The notes: generated from the sequence alone by a model not told the origin. Counted from the first letter of the stretch, positions 1-9,854 are shown. The stretch is DNA of 31,442 nt from Symsagittifera roscoffensis (GCF_963678635.1 NW_026970907.1:1-31442); one strand, 5' to 3'. Numbers and translations are program-made.

Positions 1-60
1 GTCTTCTCTCCTCCGGACAAGTTGGAAATATTCTTCCAGCTCTTTTTCAGACGACGCACA
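1..60 (-). CDS. SMC4: SMC4 (condensin) exon, partial, cut by window start
   Basis: Read on the minus strand from 60 to 1, this exon encodes a conserved SMC4 stretch ending in the ABC signature LSGGEKT, just after a KKSWKNISN motif. The intron acceptor lies directly upstream on the minus strand (TTTTTAG, plus-strand 61-67). The exon starts with a single T that completes a Ser codon whose AG ends the exon at 2875, so the phases match exactly. SMC4 is the ATPase core subunit of condensin and works with SMC2 in mitotic chromosome compaction; the signature motif belongs to the C-terminal ATPase head lobe. The exon continues beyond position 1. Both the sequence and the splice phase support the call. 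Confidence 0.9.
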
Positions 61-299
61 CTAAAAACAAAACCACATCATGCAACTGCATCAGTGAAGG
101 GCGCAAGAATTTTGAATGGGAGCAGAGCGGCCTTTCGAATACATCCGTCGAACCATTTGTAGTCGCCCATTTCGACCATTTTTGACACAGAGGCGAAGCT
201 TCGCTTTGCAAACACTGGCAAAAACACTCTAAAAAGTGTAATATAAAAAACTAGAAATAAGCCTCGAATAAGTAAAAAAAAAATTGGCTACGCCTGGGA

Positions 300-605
300 T
301 TGGATCTGCGCCGTAAAGAATACACAGTTGTGAAGCATCGTTTCGCAAACACTTACAAGAACATGATAACCGGTGGTACTGTAGCCACTTTATGTTGCGA
401 AAAAGTGGTCAAACATCTTTCTAAGTTTGGTGTTCAGAAAATTGCAGTTATGGCGGGCACAAACAATTTGTTTGATAAAAGAAGTCGACAAATCATGTCG
501 GAAGGGGCCGTAGTCGAACAAATGGAACACCTGATCTGCACCTATCTAAACCATGCTTTCAAAATTGCAATTGTTTCCTTGATTGTCAGAAAATGTCACA
601 CCTGA
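300..605 (+). pseudogene. SGNH-hydrolase-like ORF relic
   Basis: A 101-codon open frame without an ATG at its start lies antisense in the SMC4 intron. It contains a GGT turn (around residue 25) followed by KIAVMAGTNNLFD (around residues 48-60). This matches the block II Gly and block III GxND arrangement of SGNH/GDSL hydrolases: a beta strand, then Gly and Asn of the oxyanion hole. A later hydrophobic strand (FKIAIVSLIV) fits the next core strand. The catalytic Ser block and the DxxH block are not visible, so it is a fragment. SGNH domains also occur in the giant retrotransposon of this window, so this is probably a relic of a related mobile element. The link is inferred. Confidence 0.5.
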
Positions 606-1884
606 ACAATAATAAGATTAAATGACTGTTATAGACGGTTAGCATGTGCCTACAACAACCCCTAAACAACCCTCTGAACAACCAAAAAGTTCAGATACAG
701 GCATCATGTATCACCAGATGGCCTGCATCTGGACCCCCCATCAATTAGACAGCTAGTCCGAGTTTTTCAAAATGCACTGTCCAGCTTATAATTCTCTTCT
801 GTGTTCTGTGCTTTGAAGATGCTCGAATGAGATCTCGTCAAGCACAAAATTGATTGATTATTTTAAAGATTATTCATCACAATTTCACTGAAAACTTGTT
901 TTTAATATATCGGTTATCGATTTTTGAGTGTAGTCTGCTTTCATGTTTTGTTCATAGCCGCTCTCTTGTTTTCTGTTAACCGCTCAAGTTAGAAAAGATG
1001 GTCGCCTAAGATCTCTTTTCCTGCCTAAATTTGAATTTACAAAAATTTGCCTAAACTTGATTAAAAATATCATATGGCCATTTCCCCCCTAATAATCGTA
1101 TTTTGTTACCAATCTGCAAATTTGTTTAAACACCTTTACTGGCTTAACTCCTTTCAGTTTGGAAAAGTAGAATGGTAGCTTAAGGTTTTTTGCCATCTCT
1201 TCGTCTATTATCCTCGAAAAATTACCACAAATGGCCGCATAAGGTCTTTGTCTTGAAATCAGCGCTTAAGGCAGCTTTAGGCCAGTACTAAACTCATCAC
1301 TGCAAATATTCGAGAAACAAATTTAAAGATTGGAAAAAAGAAGAAATTAGAAAAAATTAGAGACAGGAAAAAGAAAATCACTCACGCCGCCGTGATGATG
1401 ACAAAAAGCAGCAGTGAACGATACAGTGGAATTTCCAAATAAGTGAACACTTTTATTCACGAGTTAGCTTAGAAAAAAGATTCGTAATAATACTCTATGC
1501 TGATCGCGAGTGTAAAGAAAATAGCCTTCGAGAGGTATAAACGAAAAGACCGGAACTTTATTCGTACTCTTACTCTAAATTAGTGCATTATAACTCCGAG
1601 GATTCTCCTTAGAATTTTTTGAGCGGGTCGGCGGAAGCTGGATACCAGCAGAATTAAGAAATCAGCAAAAACGATTCATTATCGTTTACGCATCTATTAG
1701 AATAAAACTATAGATTTATATTGGCTTAGGAGTAAACTATAAAGAGACACAATGACCTTTGATCAACTAGGATAACGTTTCCAAAACATGTCAAATAGTC
1801 TCGAATAAAATCTGTGGACACATATTCCTTGCTTGAAGGAAACCTGAGAGCAGTTCAACGAACTCAAGTAAAAACAGAATTTAT

Positions 1885-1907
1885 ACAGAGGCGAAGCTGA
1901 GCTTCGC
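1885..1907. repeat. Short palindromic repeat, mate at 187-204
   Basis: ACAGAG followed by the palindrome GCGAAGC-TGA-GCTTCGC. The same ACAGAG plus GCGAAGCTTCGC occurs at 187-204. Both lie in the SMC4 intron, about 1.7 kb apart in the same orientation. They may be termini or internal hairpins of a small decayed element; no function can be assigned. Confidence 0.4.
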
Positions 1908-2487
1908 ACCACTTGCGATACGAAAATAAAAAAAGCCGCTAAGTCAGAAAAAATTCGAAAATGTCGAAAAAACTAGGATCTATCAAAAAATAAGGACAGT
2001 TTTCAAATAAAAAAAACATGCCAAGACAATGGAATGTGAAAGAAGCATCCGAAAAAAATTTACCAAACGGAAACAAAGCCGAAAAATGCCTTGACAGAAT
2101 ACCTTTGGGCAGAAAAAATCTTAAGTTAATAACTCTCCCTCACCCTCAAAACACAGACCAGCACACACAAATTTCTTCGAATTTCTGTTAGGATTTATAG
2201 CGTTTTGTGCGAACCAGAGGTGAGCATAGAAATTTCGTTTTCCTTGAAACGAGTCGATACTAGGTCACTAAGCCGAGAAAAAATAGGCCGATATCATTTG
2301 GGCAGAATAAAGTTTTTCAGCGAAAAAAAAGAAAACAAAAAAGTCAAGTTTAGCAAAATTACAAGCATCAGGAGAGGTAAATCAGAACAGTTAAAGCAAC
2401 TGAATTGTAACAAAACCAACAATTCTACAATATGAAAACAAAGCCGACCAAAGATATGCAGACAAATAATGAACCGACAACTTTTTC

Positions 2488-2579
2488 AAAAAAAAAAACA
2501 GGTCCTGTCAGATTCCAACTCAAGACCTTTGCCGTCCCAGTCGTATTCTTTACGTCCAGGCCAAGTGTGCAGGAGACAC
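2488..2579 (-). repeat. Possible tRNA-derived SINE relic
   Basis: On the minus strand this piece has a B-box-like GAGTTGGAATC (plus 2511-2521) preceded by GGCAAAGGTCTT, and ends in a run of T that could act as a pol III terminator (plus 2488-2499 is poly-A). Short flanking segments (TCCTG...CAGGA) could pair as an acceptor stem. It does not fold convincingly into a full tRNA, so a SINE relic or a chance match are both possible. Confidence 0.3.
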
Positions 2580-2874
2580 AAAAAATAGAATTAATTAAGA
2601 ACTGAACCTAAATTTATTATTTCTACTTTTGACCATTCTGTGCCCTAAGTTATTTACGGGAAAAAAGTCTAGTACCCGATTGCAAAGCCCTTGCTATCGC
2701 AAGGGTAAAAAAAACAAATGAGTAAATAGTGGAAAACAATGAGCAGGATGCAAGTCTCTGCATGAGGACAGGACAGGACAGGTGTCAGCTGAACCGGTGG
2801 TGTGGTAGGGTGTCCTATCACGTCTCGTCTATCCCAGAAGACGACAGAGAAGTGGGCGTTGATTGGTTGATTAC

Positions 2875-3095
2875 CTGAAGACGACTCCTTCGGAGAAGGG
2901 ATCCATGCTGTCGACCAACTCCAACTCCGCATCTCCTCCCAGAGTGATCATCTGGTACATCTCCTTCAGTCTCTTCACAATCACCCCCAGCCCACTCATG
3001 AACTCACTCTGTCGCTTCCCCTTCAGTACAGTCAACTCCCCCTTCTTCAAGTCTCGGCATGACGTCATCCTGTCTAGCTCGTCCACTCGCTCCAT
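2875..3095 (-). CDS. SMC4: SMC4 (condensin) internal exon
   Basis: The minus-strand frame from 3095 to 2875 encodes the end of the SMC4 C-terminal coiled coil and the start of the ATPase head. It includes a basic/acidic helical part followed by KEMYQMITLGGDAELELVDS and DPFSEG, which are diagnostic for SMC4 rather than SMC1, SMC2 or SMC3. The exon begins after an acceptor ending GTAG (an in-frame TAG at 3098-3096 puts the acceptor here) and ends CTTCAG before a GTAATC donor. The next exon is at 1-60 and completes the split Ser codon. The preceding exon was not found between 3096 and 31442, so it lies beyond the window or was missed. The frame is undamaged, which suggests a functional host gene. 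Confidence 0.93.
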
Positions 3096-3138
3096 CTACT
3101 GTGCAAACTTCTTCCTAAAACATCCACCCCTTGTTCAA

Positions 3139-3614
3139 AACTTGAAAAAACATGTTCCGATTTTTTATGCTTCTTAATCGCAAGCTAACGAAACATTGGT
3201 AATTTTTCGAGCTCAGGGGGCTGAATTGCACTGAGAGGCTGATCTGAAGAACTTTGCTGACTCTGTGCAATGCTGAAAAAAGATGCGGGAAAAAAATGGA
3301 TTCAAGATACTTCACATTGAAACCAAGGACACCACGTTTCAAACACCAAAGGCTCTACTTGAAAAGATCAGCACTGATTTATGTGATTCTCTCAAGTAGA
3401 GCCTTTGGTGTTTGAAACGTGGTGTCCTTGGTTTCAATGTGAAGTATCTTGAACCCATTTTTTCCCGCATCTTTTTTCAGCATTGCACAGAGTCAGCAAA
3501 GTTCTTTAGAGCAGCCTCTCAGTGCAATTCAGCCCCCTGAGCTCGAAAAATTACCAATGTTTCGTTAGCTTGCAATTAGGAAGCATAAAAAATCGGAACA
3601 CGTTTTTTCAAGTT
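3139..3614. repeat. Long near-perfect inverted repeat (foldback hairpin)
   Basis: The left arm 3139-3362 and right arm 3392-3614 are reverse complements over about 224 bp with about six mismatches and a one-base indel by eye. They are separated by 29 nt. Transcribed from either strand this would fold into a long dsRNA hairpin. It sits just upstream of an SMC4 exon on the minus strand, probably inside the next intron. A foldback transposon, a pair of inverted MITE copies or a hairpin-RNA locus are possible. No ORF of substance lies within. Confidence 0.92.
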
Positions 3615-4261
3615 CTCTCAAGCGAACCAATACAGCTGTGACGAAACAGTTAATTGTTGAGTTATTACAAGCCTATGGCAATCACAGATTTATATCATGT
3701 GCTAGTAAAAAAAAATTTGTCAAAACTAAAAATCATTCAAATAACATGGAAATGTTCTCAAATAGGAAACCAATTACGAAAATGTTCGATGCTAACTGTA
3801 ATCGGAAAAGTAATCAGAATGATTTGATTTTACGCTAACAAGTTAAAACTAACTCCATGTTACGGATAAAATTCATCCCATTTTCAATTTTCAAATTCAT
3901 CCTGTTTTAAATATATTAGGAAATTTAAAAAAAACAATCAGATATTTTATTTCTTCAGTTTTTTCCTCCGGTGAAACATTTTTTGATGCTAAAATTTTTT
4001 AATTATAAATCATTACGTAACATATCAATCAAAACATTAACACAAGCAAAGGTCAGCAACTACAACTTAGCAGATCCAGCTTTCGACAATTCCAACACGC
4101 TTGGTTGCTGACCTTTCATAGGTCTGTGGCTGCGATTTGTGTGTTCGTATGCTCGTGATCCGTGATGTTTTCCAACATACACAAACATTGAAATTGTTAA
4201 CAGACTTTGGTTGAATTGTGAGATTCATTCGACCATGGGTAGACATAGCGTTTTTCTGGTT
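3615..4261. other. AT-rich spacer, no gene recognised
   Basis: This stretch is AT-rich with scattered short open frames that show no recognisable motif. The minus-strand frame at 4067-4264 may be the tail of the BEL/Pao relic next to it, but it has no clear protease signature. Confidence 0.5.
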
Positions 4262-5670
4262 CACTCTAATTATGCGATCTGGAGCTTCTGTTGATTTGAT
4301 GACATCTGAGATCGATCTTTGACGTTTGCCGTTGGAAGAACTGTGATATTTCCATTTCGGTTGATTTGAAGAGCATCTATTGTCGCTGCGAGATGAGGAC
4401 TGGATGGACTAGAATTGCCACGAAGAGTTGTTCGATGCTTCTTGACATGTCTTGCACAGTGATGTTGATGGACATTGCTGGATGCCGTGACTGGCAGACA
4501 AACAATTGAAGCACATCCTAGTGCTGGTCGCGAAATGCTTTCTTTGTCTTGTTTTCATCGATCTTTAATTCGCACACTGCCATATTGCATGTCGCTCTTG
4601 GCAGGTTTGAACTTTACACTGTGGTAAAGAGAAGCCACTCTTATGAGGTCGGTTGTTTTCTGTATAGAACCTCTGCTGCTCACGCTCTGGCTTATGGGGT
4701 CTGGAATGAGATCCTTCAACCACCTCCTAAGACCTGACTTTGTTGCCTAAGATCACCATAAGTCGATTGAAGTCAAGAGCTTCAGTCCCATCGTTTGCAG
4801 TTTCCCATGCCTTCTGAGATTCCGGATCGAGACTCTCGAAGAAAAGGAAATGCCACAAATAGTTTTCAACTGACCTTCCGAGTGCCTTGATGGAGTGCGA
4901 AGTCTCATTGAAGACTGAGTGTAGCTGACGAAGGTGAGGCACATTCTCCGTACGAACTTCAGTGAATTCGTGACAAAAGCTTTCGAGGGATGACTCGGTC
5001 GTTTTTTTATTTCTGCTCTAGCATCTGAAGCGCTAATTCATGGTTACTTTCTGTCGTCTCCAAGTTCATGATGAGCTTAGAAGCATGGCTCGTCAAGCAG
5101 CTCTTGAGATACATCAATTGTTGAACATGTCACAGCTTGTCATTGTCATGGACAGTTGATCGAAATTGATCAATGAAGCTTAGCCAGGCAGCGAAACCGC
5201 CACTAAAGCTAGGCAGATTGATTTGCGGCGATCTTGGTGTGATCCCTGTAGGTGTAATCTGTATGATAGGCTGACTTGATGCGGCTATACTTCTCTTTGC
5301 GGCTTGTAGAGTTTGATGAGCAGCGTTTTTTTTGTCTGACATTGATCGAATACTTGATCCTATTCTGCATCATCGGTGATAGCGTCAAGCAGCTCGTGAT
5401 CAGCAGTTGAGGGTTGAGCCGAACATTGCTCAAGCTCGGTTGTTTCATCGTTTATTTTGTCTTGGATACAATTGAAGATAGCACAAAGGTCGCTGACTTG
5501 TGAGCTTAGTGAAGTTTGATCGTTTAAGCTTATCCATAGCTGATGGAGTTTGACTTTCTGTAGTAGGCTCAGCCAGTGTGCTTAGTTTCCTTAGGTTATG
5601 AAGCGAACCAGAACGAATACTTCGCGATAGCTGGAAAGCGACTGTATTGTATGAAAATTGAATTAGTGAT
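4262..5670 (-). pseudogene. Decayed BEL/Pao retrotransposon gag (to start of protease)
   Basis: Several minus-strand frames, broken by stops and frameshifts, follow the order of a BEL/Pao Gag. From 5342 down there is an INLPSFSGGFAAWLSFIDQF motif (the LPxFxG...W..F start of DUF1759), then a helical stretch around 5130-5000. At 4942-4727 comes a segment with HLRQLHSVFNE and ESQKAWE, typical of the C-terminal half of DUF1759. Near 4510-4460 there is a CCHC knuckle (CFNCLSASHGIQQC followed by CKTC). Near 4330 a VLPTA motif resembles the peptide that precedes BEL protease. A likely N-terminus (MDKLKRSNF) lies near 5545. The right edge is the start of the giant element at 5671, which has apparently inserted upstream of or into this older element. 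No RT or integrase part was found in the window. Confidence 0.75.
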
Positions 5671-6808
5671 TGTGCCATTCTGCCAGATGGCACAGCGCAA
5701 CCTTCCGACGAAGCACGAATCAGAGAGAAAAGGCCTTAACAGCAAAAAAAGTGCTTGAAAGGAGGGTCGAAATATTCTGAAATTTTTTTTTTTTAAATTT
5801 CGATTTTCAAGTTGATATTTCTCAGAAATACGAAAAACGGCCATTTTGACCAAAAAAGCTGAGAAAATCAGAACAACGCCAAATATTGGGAAAAACAGTC
5901 GTACAAGAGACGGGAAATACGAAGCCTCTTATCGTGGCAACAACGCACGATAAGACCCTTATCAGCGGACATTAGTGGAGAAGGAAGCTTCAGTGGGGAA
6001 AGGAATATACCACGGAACCCTCCCGGCACACAAATTGGAAGAGATAAGAGCGTTATCTCAGGAAGATTACGGGAGCGGAGGCTTGGTCCCCCAGAGATTG
6101 TTCTATGTGAAGGGACTGTTTAAAACTGACTGTATAGCTACTTGGATGTCGTGAAACTTTAAATTAACACCGGTATAGTTTGATATTTTAAAATATGAGT
6201 AGCTAGAAAGAGGAAAGGGTCAATCCATCTCCAATGGATTTAATATAGAACTGTCACACAAAAACATATTAAAATAGGTTGTTTGTTCGAGCCGTGTTTT
6301 TAATGACAATCACGTAGTCTGAGGATCCGAGACTCAACTATGTGATTGTGTTTGCATGTAAACGAAAGCTGATCAACAGTCGTTGGACTGATGGCCTAAA
6401 AATGGTAACTTTTTACTTTGCCTTAGACAGACCAGAAAATCAACTGGCAAGGTCGAGACGGTGAAAAACGAGTAGGATTAAGGTAACTGACGCCTGCCAG
6501 TCGTTAATAGGTACTTTTTCTACGCTCCGTCGCTGTGTAGTATTTGGGCGAATGTTACATAGACGTTTTTTTGGCGCTCCTGGGTGGGCCTGTCAAAGGC
6601 ATAAAACCATCATGATCAGCAAGCGTTTCAGCGACGAACCCTCCGCTCCGGGCGTAAGCCCGAGGTAGAGGCCTTAATGACCATTATTGTACTGGGGGGA
6701 AGGTGCGTACCCTCCGTCCAGTACTATTTAGCTTTTTAACTTAGTTAACACCGAAAATTCCGGGGGCCGGAGGGTTAGGTGGGAAGTCATGAACCCGCTT
6801 GTCCCGAG
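5671..6808 (+). repeat. 5' long terminal repeat (recognisable part)
   Basis: This 1138-bp segment is repeated at 29035-30149. By eye there are about 20 substitutions and three indels (1, 19 and 4 bp, all shorter in the 3' copy). It begins TG inside a perfect hairpin, TGTGCCAT-8 nt-ATGGCACA (5671-5694). Other stems conserved in both copies are CTTATCGTG/CACGATAAG (5928-5954) and a CAATCAC...GTGATTG stem with an inner AGTCT/AGACT (6307-6348). It does not end in the usual CA: similarity stops after GTCCCGAG. No primer-binding site starting TGG follows, so the true U5 end may lie further right. Confidence 0.88.
6119..6125 (+). promoter_or_regulatory. Mutated TATA-box candidate in 5' LTR
   Basis: The 5' repeat has TTTAAAA where the 3' repeat has TATAAAA at the matching place (29464-29470), in the shared context GGGACTGTxTAAAACTGACTG. 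If this is the core promoter, the 5' copy has lost its consensus TATA through one A-to-T difference, which would reduce transcription of the full element. The role is inferred from sequence only. Confidence 0.45.
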
Positions 6809-8715
6809 GTCCCGGGACCAAAAACAATTAAAGAGAAAGCGTAAAACCAAACAAAAATAGTGTATAACCAAGAAAAAGCCAAAAACAAATTTATTTGAAA
6901 ACAAAAAAGTACAAAAAACAGTAAAAAAACCCAAAAAAGACCAAAAACAGTAAAAAAATGTAAAGTGACAGTTTATATGTTATTTCCGGACGAGATGTGA
7001 TCTGACCTTCCTATTTGTTGTTGTTTCAGATTGATTTATATCGTTCCTGATAGAAAGATTGTGTGTTTTGGTGAAGGGTTGGATACCCTCCCTCGAGTGT
7101 AATTTGAGTGTTTAAGCACGTTAATGGTGATTTTGCCGGTGACCGGAGGGTAGAGTGACAAGCTGATCAACGTATTCCACACTCAACAGGGACATAGGGA
7201 CAACATCCACAATGACTGTTGGGTATCGTTGAAACAATTTTAGTATCGTTCGGGTACTATTTCATTAAAACTTAAGTGGTGGGGGGCACGATTGGCACGG
7301 TCCGATTGTACCCTCCATCGATTACAAATTTCCGAGTTAAGGGTCTTAATTCGGGTATTTTGGTGTAAAGGAGGGTATAGTACTATTCATTAACGACTAC
7401 TAATAGGTTATTATCCTTATTACACATTACTTATCTCCTAATTAGACCCAAGAAACACCCAATTTTGTCGAAAATTATCGATTTTCGATCAAACTGTGGA
7501 CCCCCAAATTTTTGGATATCCGAGCTTTTCCGAACAGCAAAAAGCTTTTATATAGGGAGTAGCTACGTAGTTCGATCCTCCTAACTAAAGAAACCGCGTG
7601 AGAAAAGACTTAGTAGAAGTTGAAAAAAACCAAAATTTTTCGGTCAAAATTTCGATAATTTTCTGAATTTTGTCAATCAGTTTTGGGGATCGAGTTTTTG
7701 AGTTTTTAGAGTTAGAGCAATAAAATTTTTTGTGTTAGGAGCGTGCTAGCATAACGTGCTCGGCTGCCAGAAAAATTCTTGAGTAACCCTCCGATTAGCT
7801 CCGTAGATAGAGCTAACGACTTAAGGATCGGAAAAGGAAGGAATCGGAGGGTCCAAATTTGGTAGTTATTGGCCAAATTTTTGTCTCCAAACCAATTTTG
7901 ATCCGGTTTTTTGCACTATTCCAGTGCCGTACAGGGCTACTACGCTCATTTCAATTATTTTTAGGCACTTTCGATTGCGGAAAAAGTTTCTCAGAACCTA
8001 TATAGGTGGTGAAAAAGGGCCATTTGGACAAACACGTTTTTGGCAATTTCTCAAAGACTAGCCAACCGATCGGGAAAATTTTGGTACAAAAAGTCGACGT
8101 TTTGGACCACTTTTCCGAACCGCAACCGTTTTTGGGTCGATAATCTCGGAAAAGAAAATTTTTTTAAAATTTGTTGGATCGGAGGGTCCAAATTACAGGT
8201 AACCCTCCGAGCGGCAGAGAATTTTATCAAAACACCTTTTTATTCAACTGGGAAAAGGTTGACCGTGTCAGCCAACCTTGTTTTAAGTCAGGTAGACCGC
8301 TTTTGGAGACTTTATTGCGGTAACATAACCTTTTTTCTTGATTTTTGGGGAACCCTCCGAGGTAACCCTCTAGAGTCAGCTAAGGCCCTTAGCAACCCTC
8401 CTTAGTGGAAAACTTCCACGAGATTATCCAAAGAAGTTAAGACAGCCCCCCCATAGAGAATTTAGCTTGTTTTGACGCTTCCTGAAGTTAATTGAAGGCC
8501 CTTCTAAGTGAGGCTCAGAAATTTGAAAAAGGTGGATCGTCCCTCCGAAGTAACCCTCCGGAGCATATTAAGCATCTTATTGACCCTCCTTAGTAAAATT
8601 AGGGGGACCCTCCGAAGTGACTTGGGTGATTATGGTACCCTCCGAAGTAGGCTAAGTGTCTTAACAACCCTCCGAAGTAACCCTACGGAGTGTATTAAAC
8701 CTTCTAAACAACCTT
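6637..8715 (+). repeat. CCCTCC / GGAGGG box array across LTR end and leader
   Basis: The octamer ACCCTCCG or its complement recurs about 20 times. Four units have the same design: TACCCTCC or AACCCTCC, about 50-55 nt, then GGAGGGT, with unit spans of 68-69 nt at 6708-6775, 7084-7152, 7309-7377 and 7785-7852. Each could fold with the boxes as the closing stem. Further right, ACCCTCCG recurs mostly in one orientation, with a 30-nt spacing at 8607, 8637 and 8667. The first unit is inside the LTR and so also occurs at the 3' end. Function is unknown; an RNA structure or protein-binding array is possible. Confidence 0.75.
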
Positions 8716-8924
8716 CCTTGTTAGAAACTTGAGGAAATCTTCTGTGGCAATTTGGGAAACGGAAAATATCCATTTAATCAAAATCATATTAGGATATTAG
8801 GCGCTTATTGGGATCATAAGAGCCCATTTTGACCCGGAAATTCGTGATCAACTTTGGATTCTAGATCGGGTGTATCAGAAGTACCCGAACAAAATTTTTT
8901 TTTGATTGTGATTTTGGTTGTGTG

Positions 8925-9037
8925 GTTGCCTTGAGCTACTTAATAGGAATGTTCGGGCAATCCGGGAACAAATAAAGGAATACCTCGGTGAGTGTATTAG
9001 GCAAATACACACTCACTTGAGAAGAAAAGTTGTTCCC
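8925..9037 (+). ncRNA. Structured leader module, copy 1
   Basis: An outer stem pairs GGGAACAA (8964-8971) with TTGTTCCC (9030-9037). Inside it, CTC plus GTGAGTGT (8984-8995) pairs with ACACTCAC (9009-9016) and GAG (9019-9021), closing a 13-nt loop ATTAGGCAAATAC. The module starts with GTTGCCTTGAGC. Copy 2 at 9102-9212 keeps the loop and both stems although stem bases differ, which points to selection on RNA structure. It is a cis-acting RNA candidate rather than a separate RNA gene. Confidence 0.6.
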
Positions 9038-9101
9038 TACACTTGGAGCAGTCCGGGTGTGGGAGAGCTTTTTCATAGACTTTAGAAATTTTCGATCAGA
9101 G

Positions 9102-9212
9102 GTTGCCTTGAGCCACTTAATAGGACAGCTCGGGCACTCGCAGGGCACCTAAAAGAAGACCTCGGTGGGTGTATTAGGCAAATACACACCCACTTGAGAA
9201 GACTGTGTCCTG
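9102..9212 (+). ncRNA. Structured leader module, copy 2
   Basis: The outer stem pairs CAGGGCAC (9141-9148) with GTGTCCTG (9205-9212), allowing one G-U. The inner stem pairs GTGGGTGT (9165-9172) with ACACCCAC (9186-9193) around the same 13-nt loop as copy 1. Compared with copy 1, one inner pair changed from A-T to G-C and most outer pairs changed on both sides while still pairing. The flanking GTTGCCTTGAGC and CACTTGAGAAG are shared with copy 1. Confidence 0.6.
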
Positions 9213-9854
9213 GGCTTTGTTCTTTCGGATCGTTCCGATTGGGGGAAGTGTTTTTCTTTAAGACTAAGTTTTATTGATCTGTTTCTGAGTCATCACTGCT
9301 TTTTATCAAAGATTGTTTAATTTTAACAAAACAGTGACCTGATAAATTGTGTGGCGATAAATTGATACTGACAAAAGGTCGCTGTCACTTGTAGGATATT
9401 CTTATCTGATTATCTATTGTGTTTTGTGTGTTGATTATATCTTGTGAAAATTTTGTGATACTGTTATACTATACGACAGGGTTGAGTTAGCATTATATCA
9501 ATACTGAGCAGGCCCTGTGTGTGTGTAACTCTAACTGAGTCACTAAGAGTGTCGTTGAGAAACCTAAGAGACACTCTTGATACTTACGAGATCGAGGAGG
9601 CAGCGTTAATTAATTTAGCTTGAACTTGTTTGCGGTACGTGTGCATCGCCATTAAAGCATACGAATATTGTTTTTTGTCACAAAGCATGCAGCTCAGGGA
9701 CTCTTTAGGATTGACTACTAAGATTCCCAGGCTGAGCAAGGGCAGCACGCGAAAATTTAAAACTAGGCGTAGCCAGTCCTAGTTTAGCAGCGCCTCCGAC
9801 GTGTTTGCCGAAACCGAATCGACTAAAGGTCAACCTGATCTTTCAGTGAGCGAA

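Larger units (their letters stand above)
61..2874 (-). other. SMC4 intron (2.8 kb)
   Basis: The intron is bounded on the minus strand by a GTAATC donor next to the exon at 2875 and a TTTTTAG acceptor next to the exon at 60. It is AT-rich. Apart from the plus-strand SGNH relic (300-605), the short palindromic repeats near 190 and 1890 and the SINE-like piece at 2488-2579, I see nothing recognisable. The open frame at 2205-2435 is compositionally intronic and shows no known domain. Confidence 0.8.
6809..9800 (+). other. Long 5' leader, non-coding
   Basis: Between the 5' repeat and the first Gag frame lie about 3 kb without a convincing gene. The first 150 nt are A-rich and C/T-poor (6815-6965). 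Then come the CCCTCC/GGAGGG boxes and the paired structured modules at 8925-9212. The ORF at 8040-8405 runs through two of the boxes and shows no domain. A leader this long is unusual for a retrotransposon and would normally hold the primer-binding site, packaging signal, splice donor and possibly an internal ribosome entry site. None of these could be pinned down. Confidence 0.7.

Noticed and set aside
2488-2579. A functional tRNA gene on the minus strand
   Set aside because: The B-box-like part is present but cloverleaf stems and an anticodon arm are not convincing; kept only as a SINE-like relic.
2669-2932. Minus-strand frame running past the SMC4 exon end
   Set aside because: It uses a different frame from the SMC4 exon and reads into the intron beyond a good GTAATC donor; no domain.
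8040-8405. 121-codon frame in the leader as a possible small gene
   Set aside because: No convincing start, no domain, and it runs through the CCCTCC/GGAGGG boxes, so it is more likely chance openness in the leader.
8607-8674. CRISPR-like array because of the 30-nt periodicity
   Set aside because: The repeated unit is only 8-12 nt, the spacing is kept for just three copies and the host is eukaryotic.
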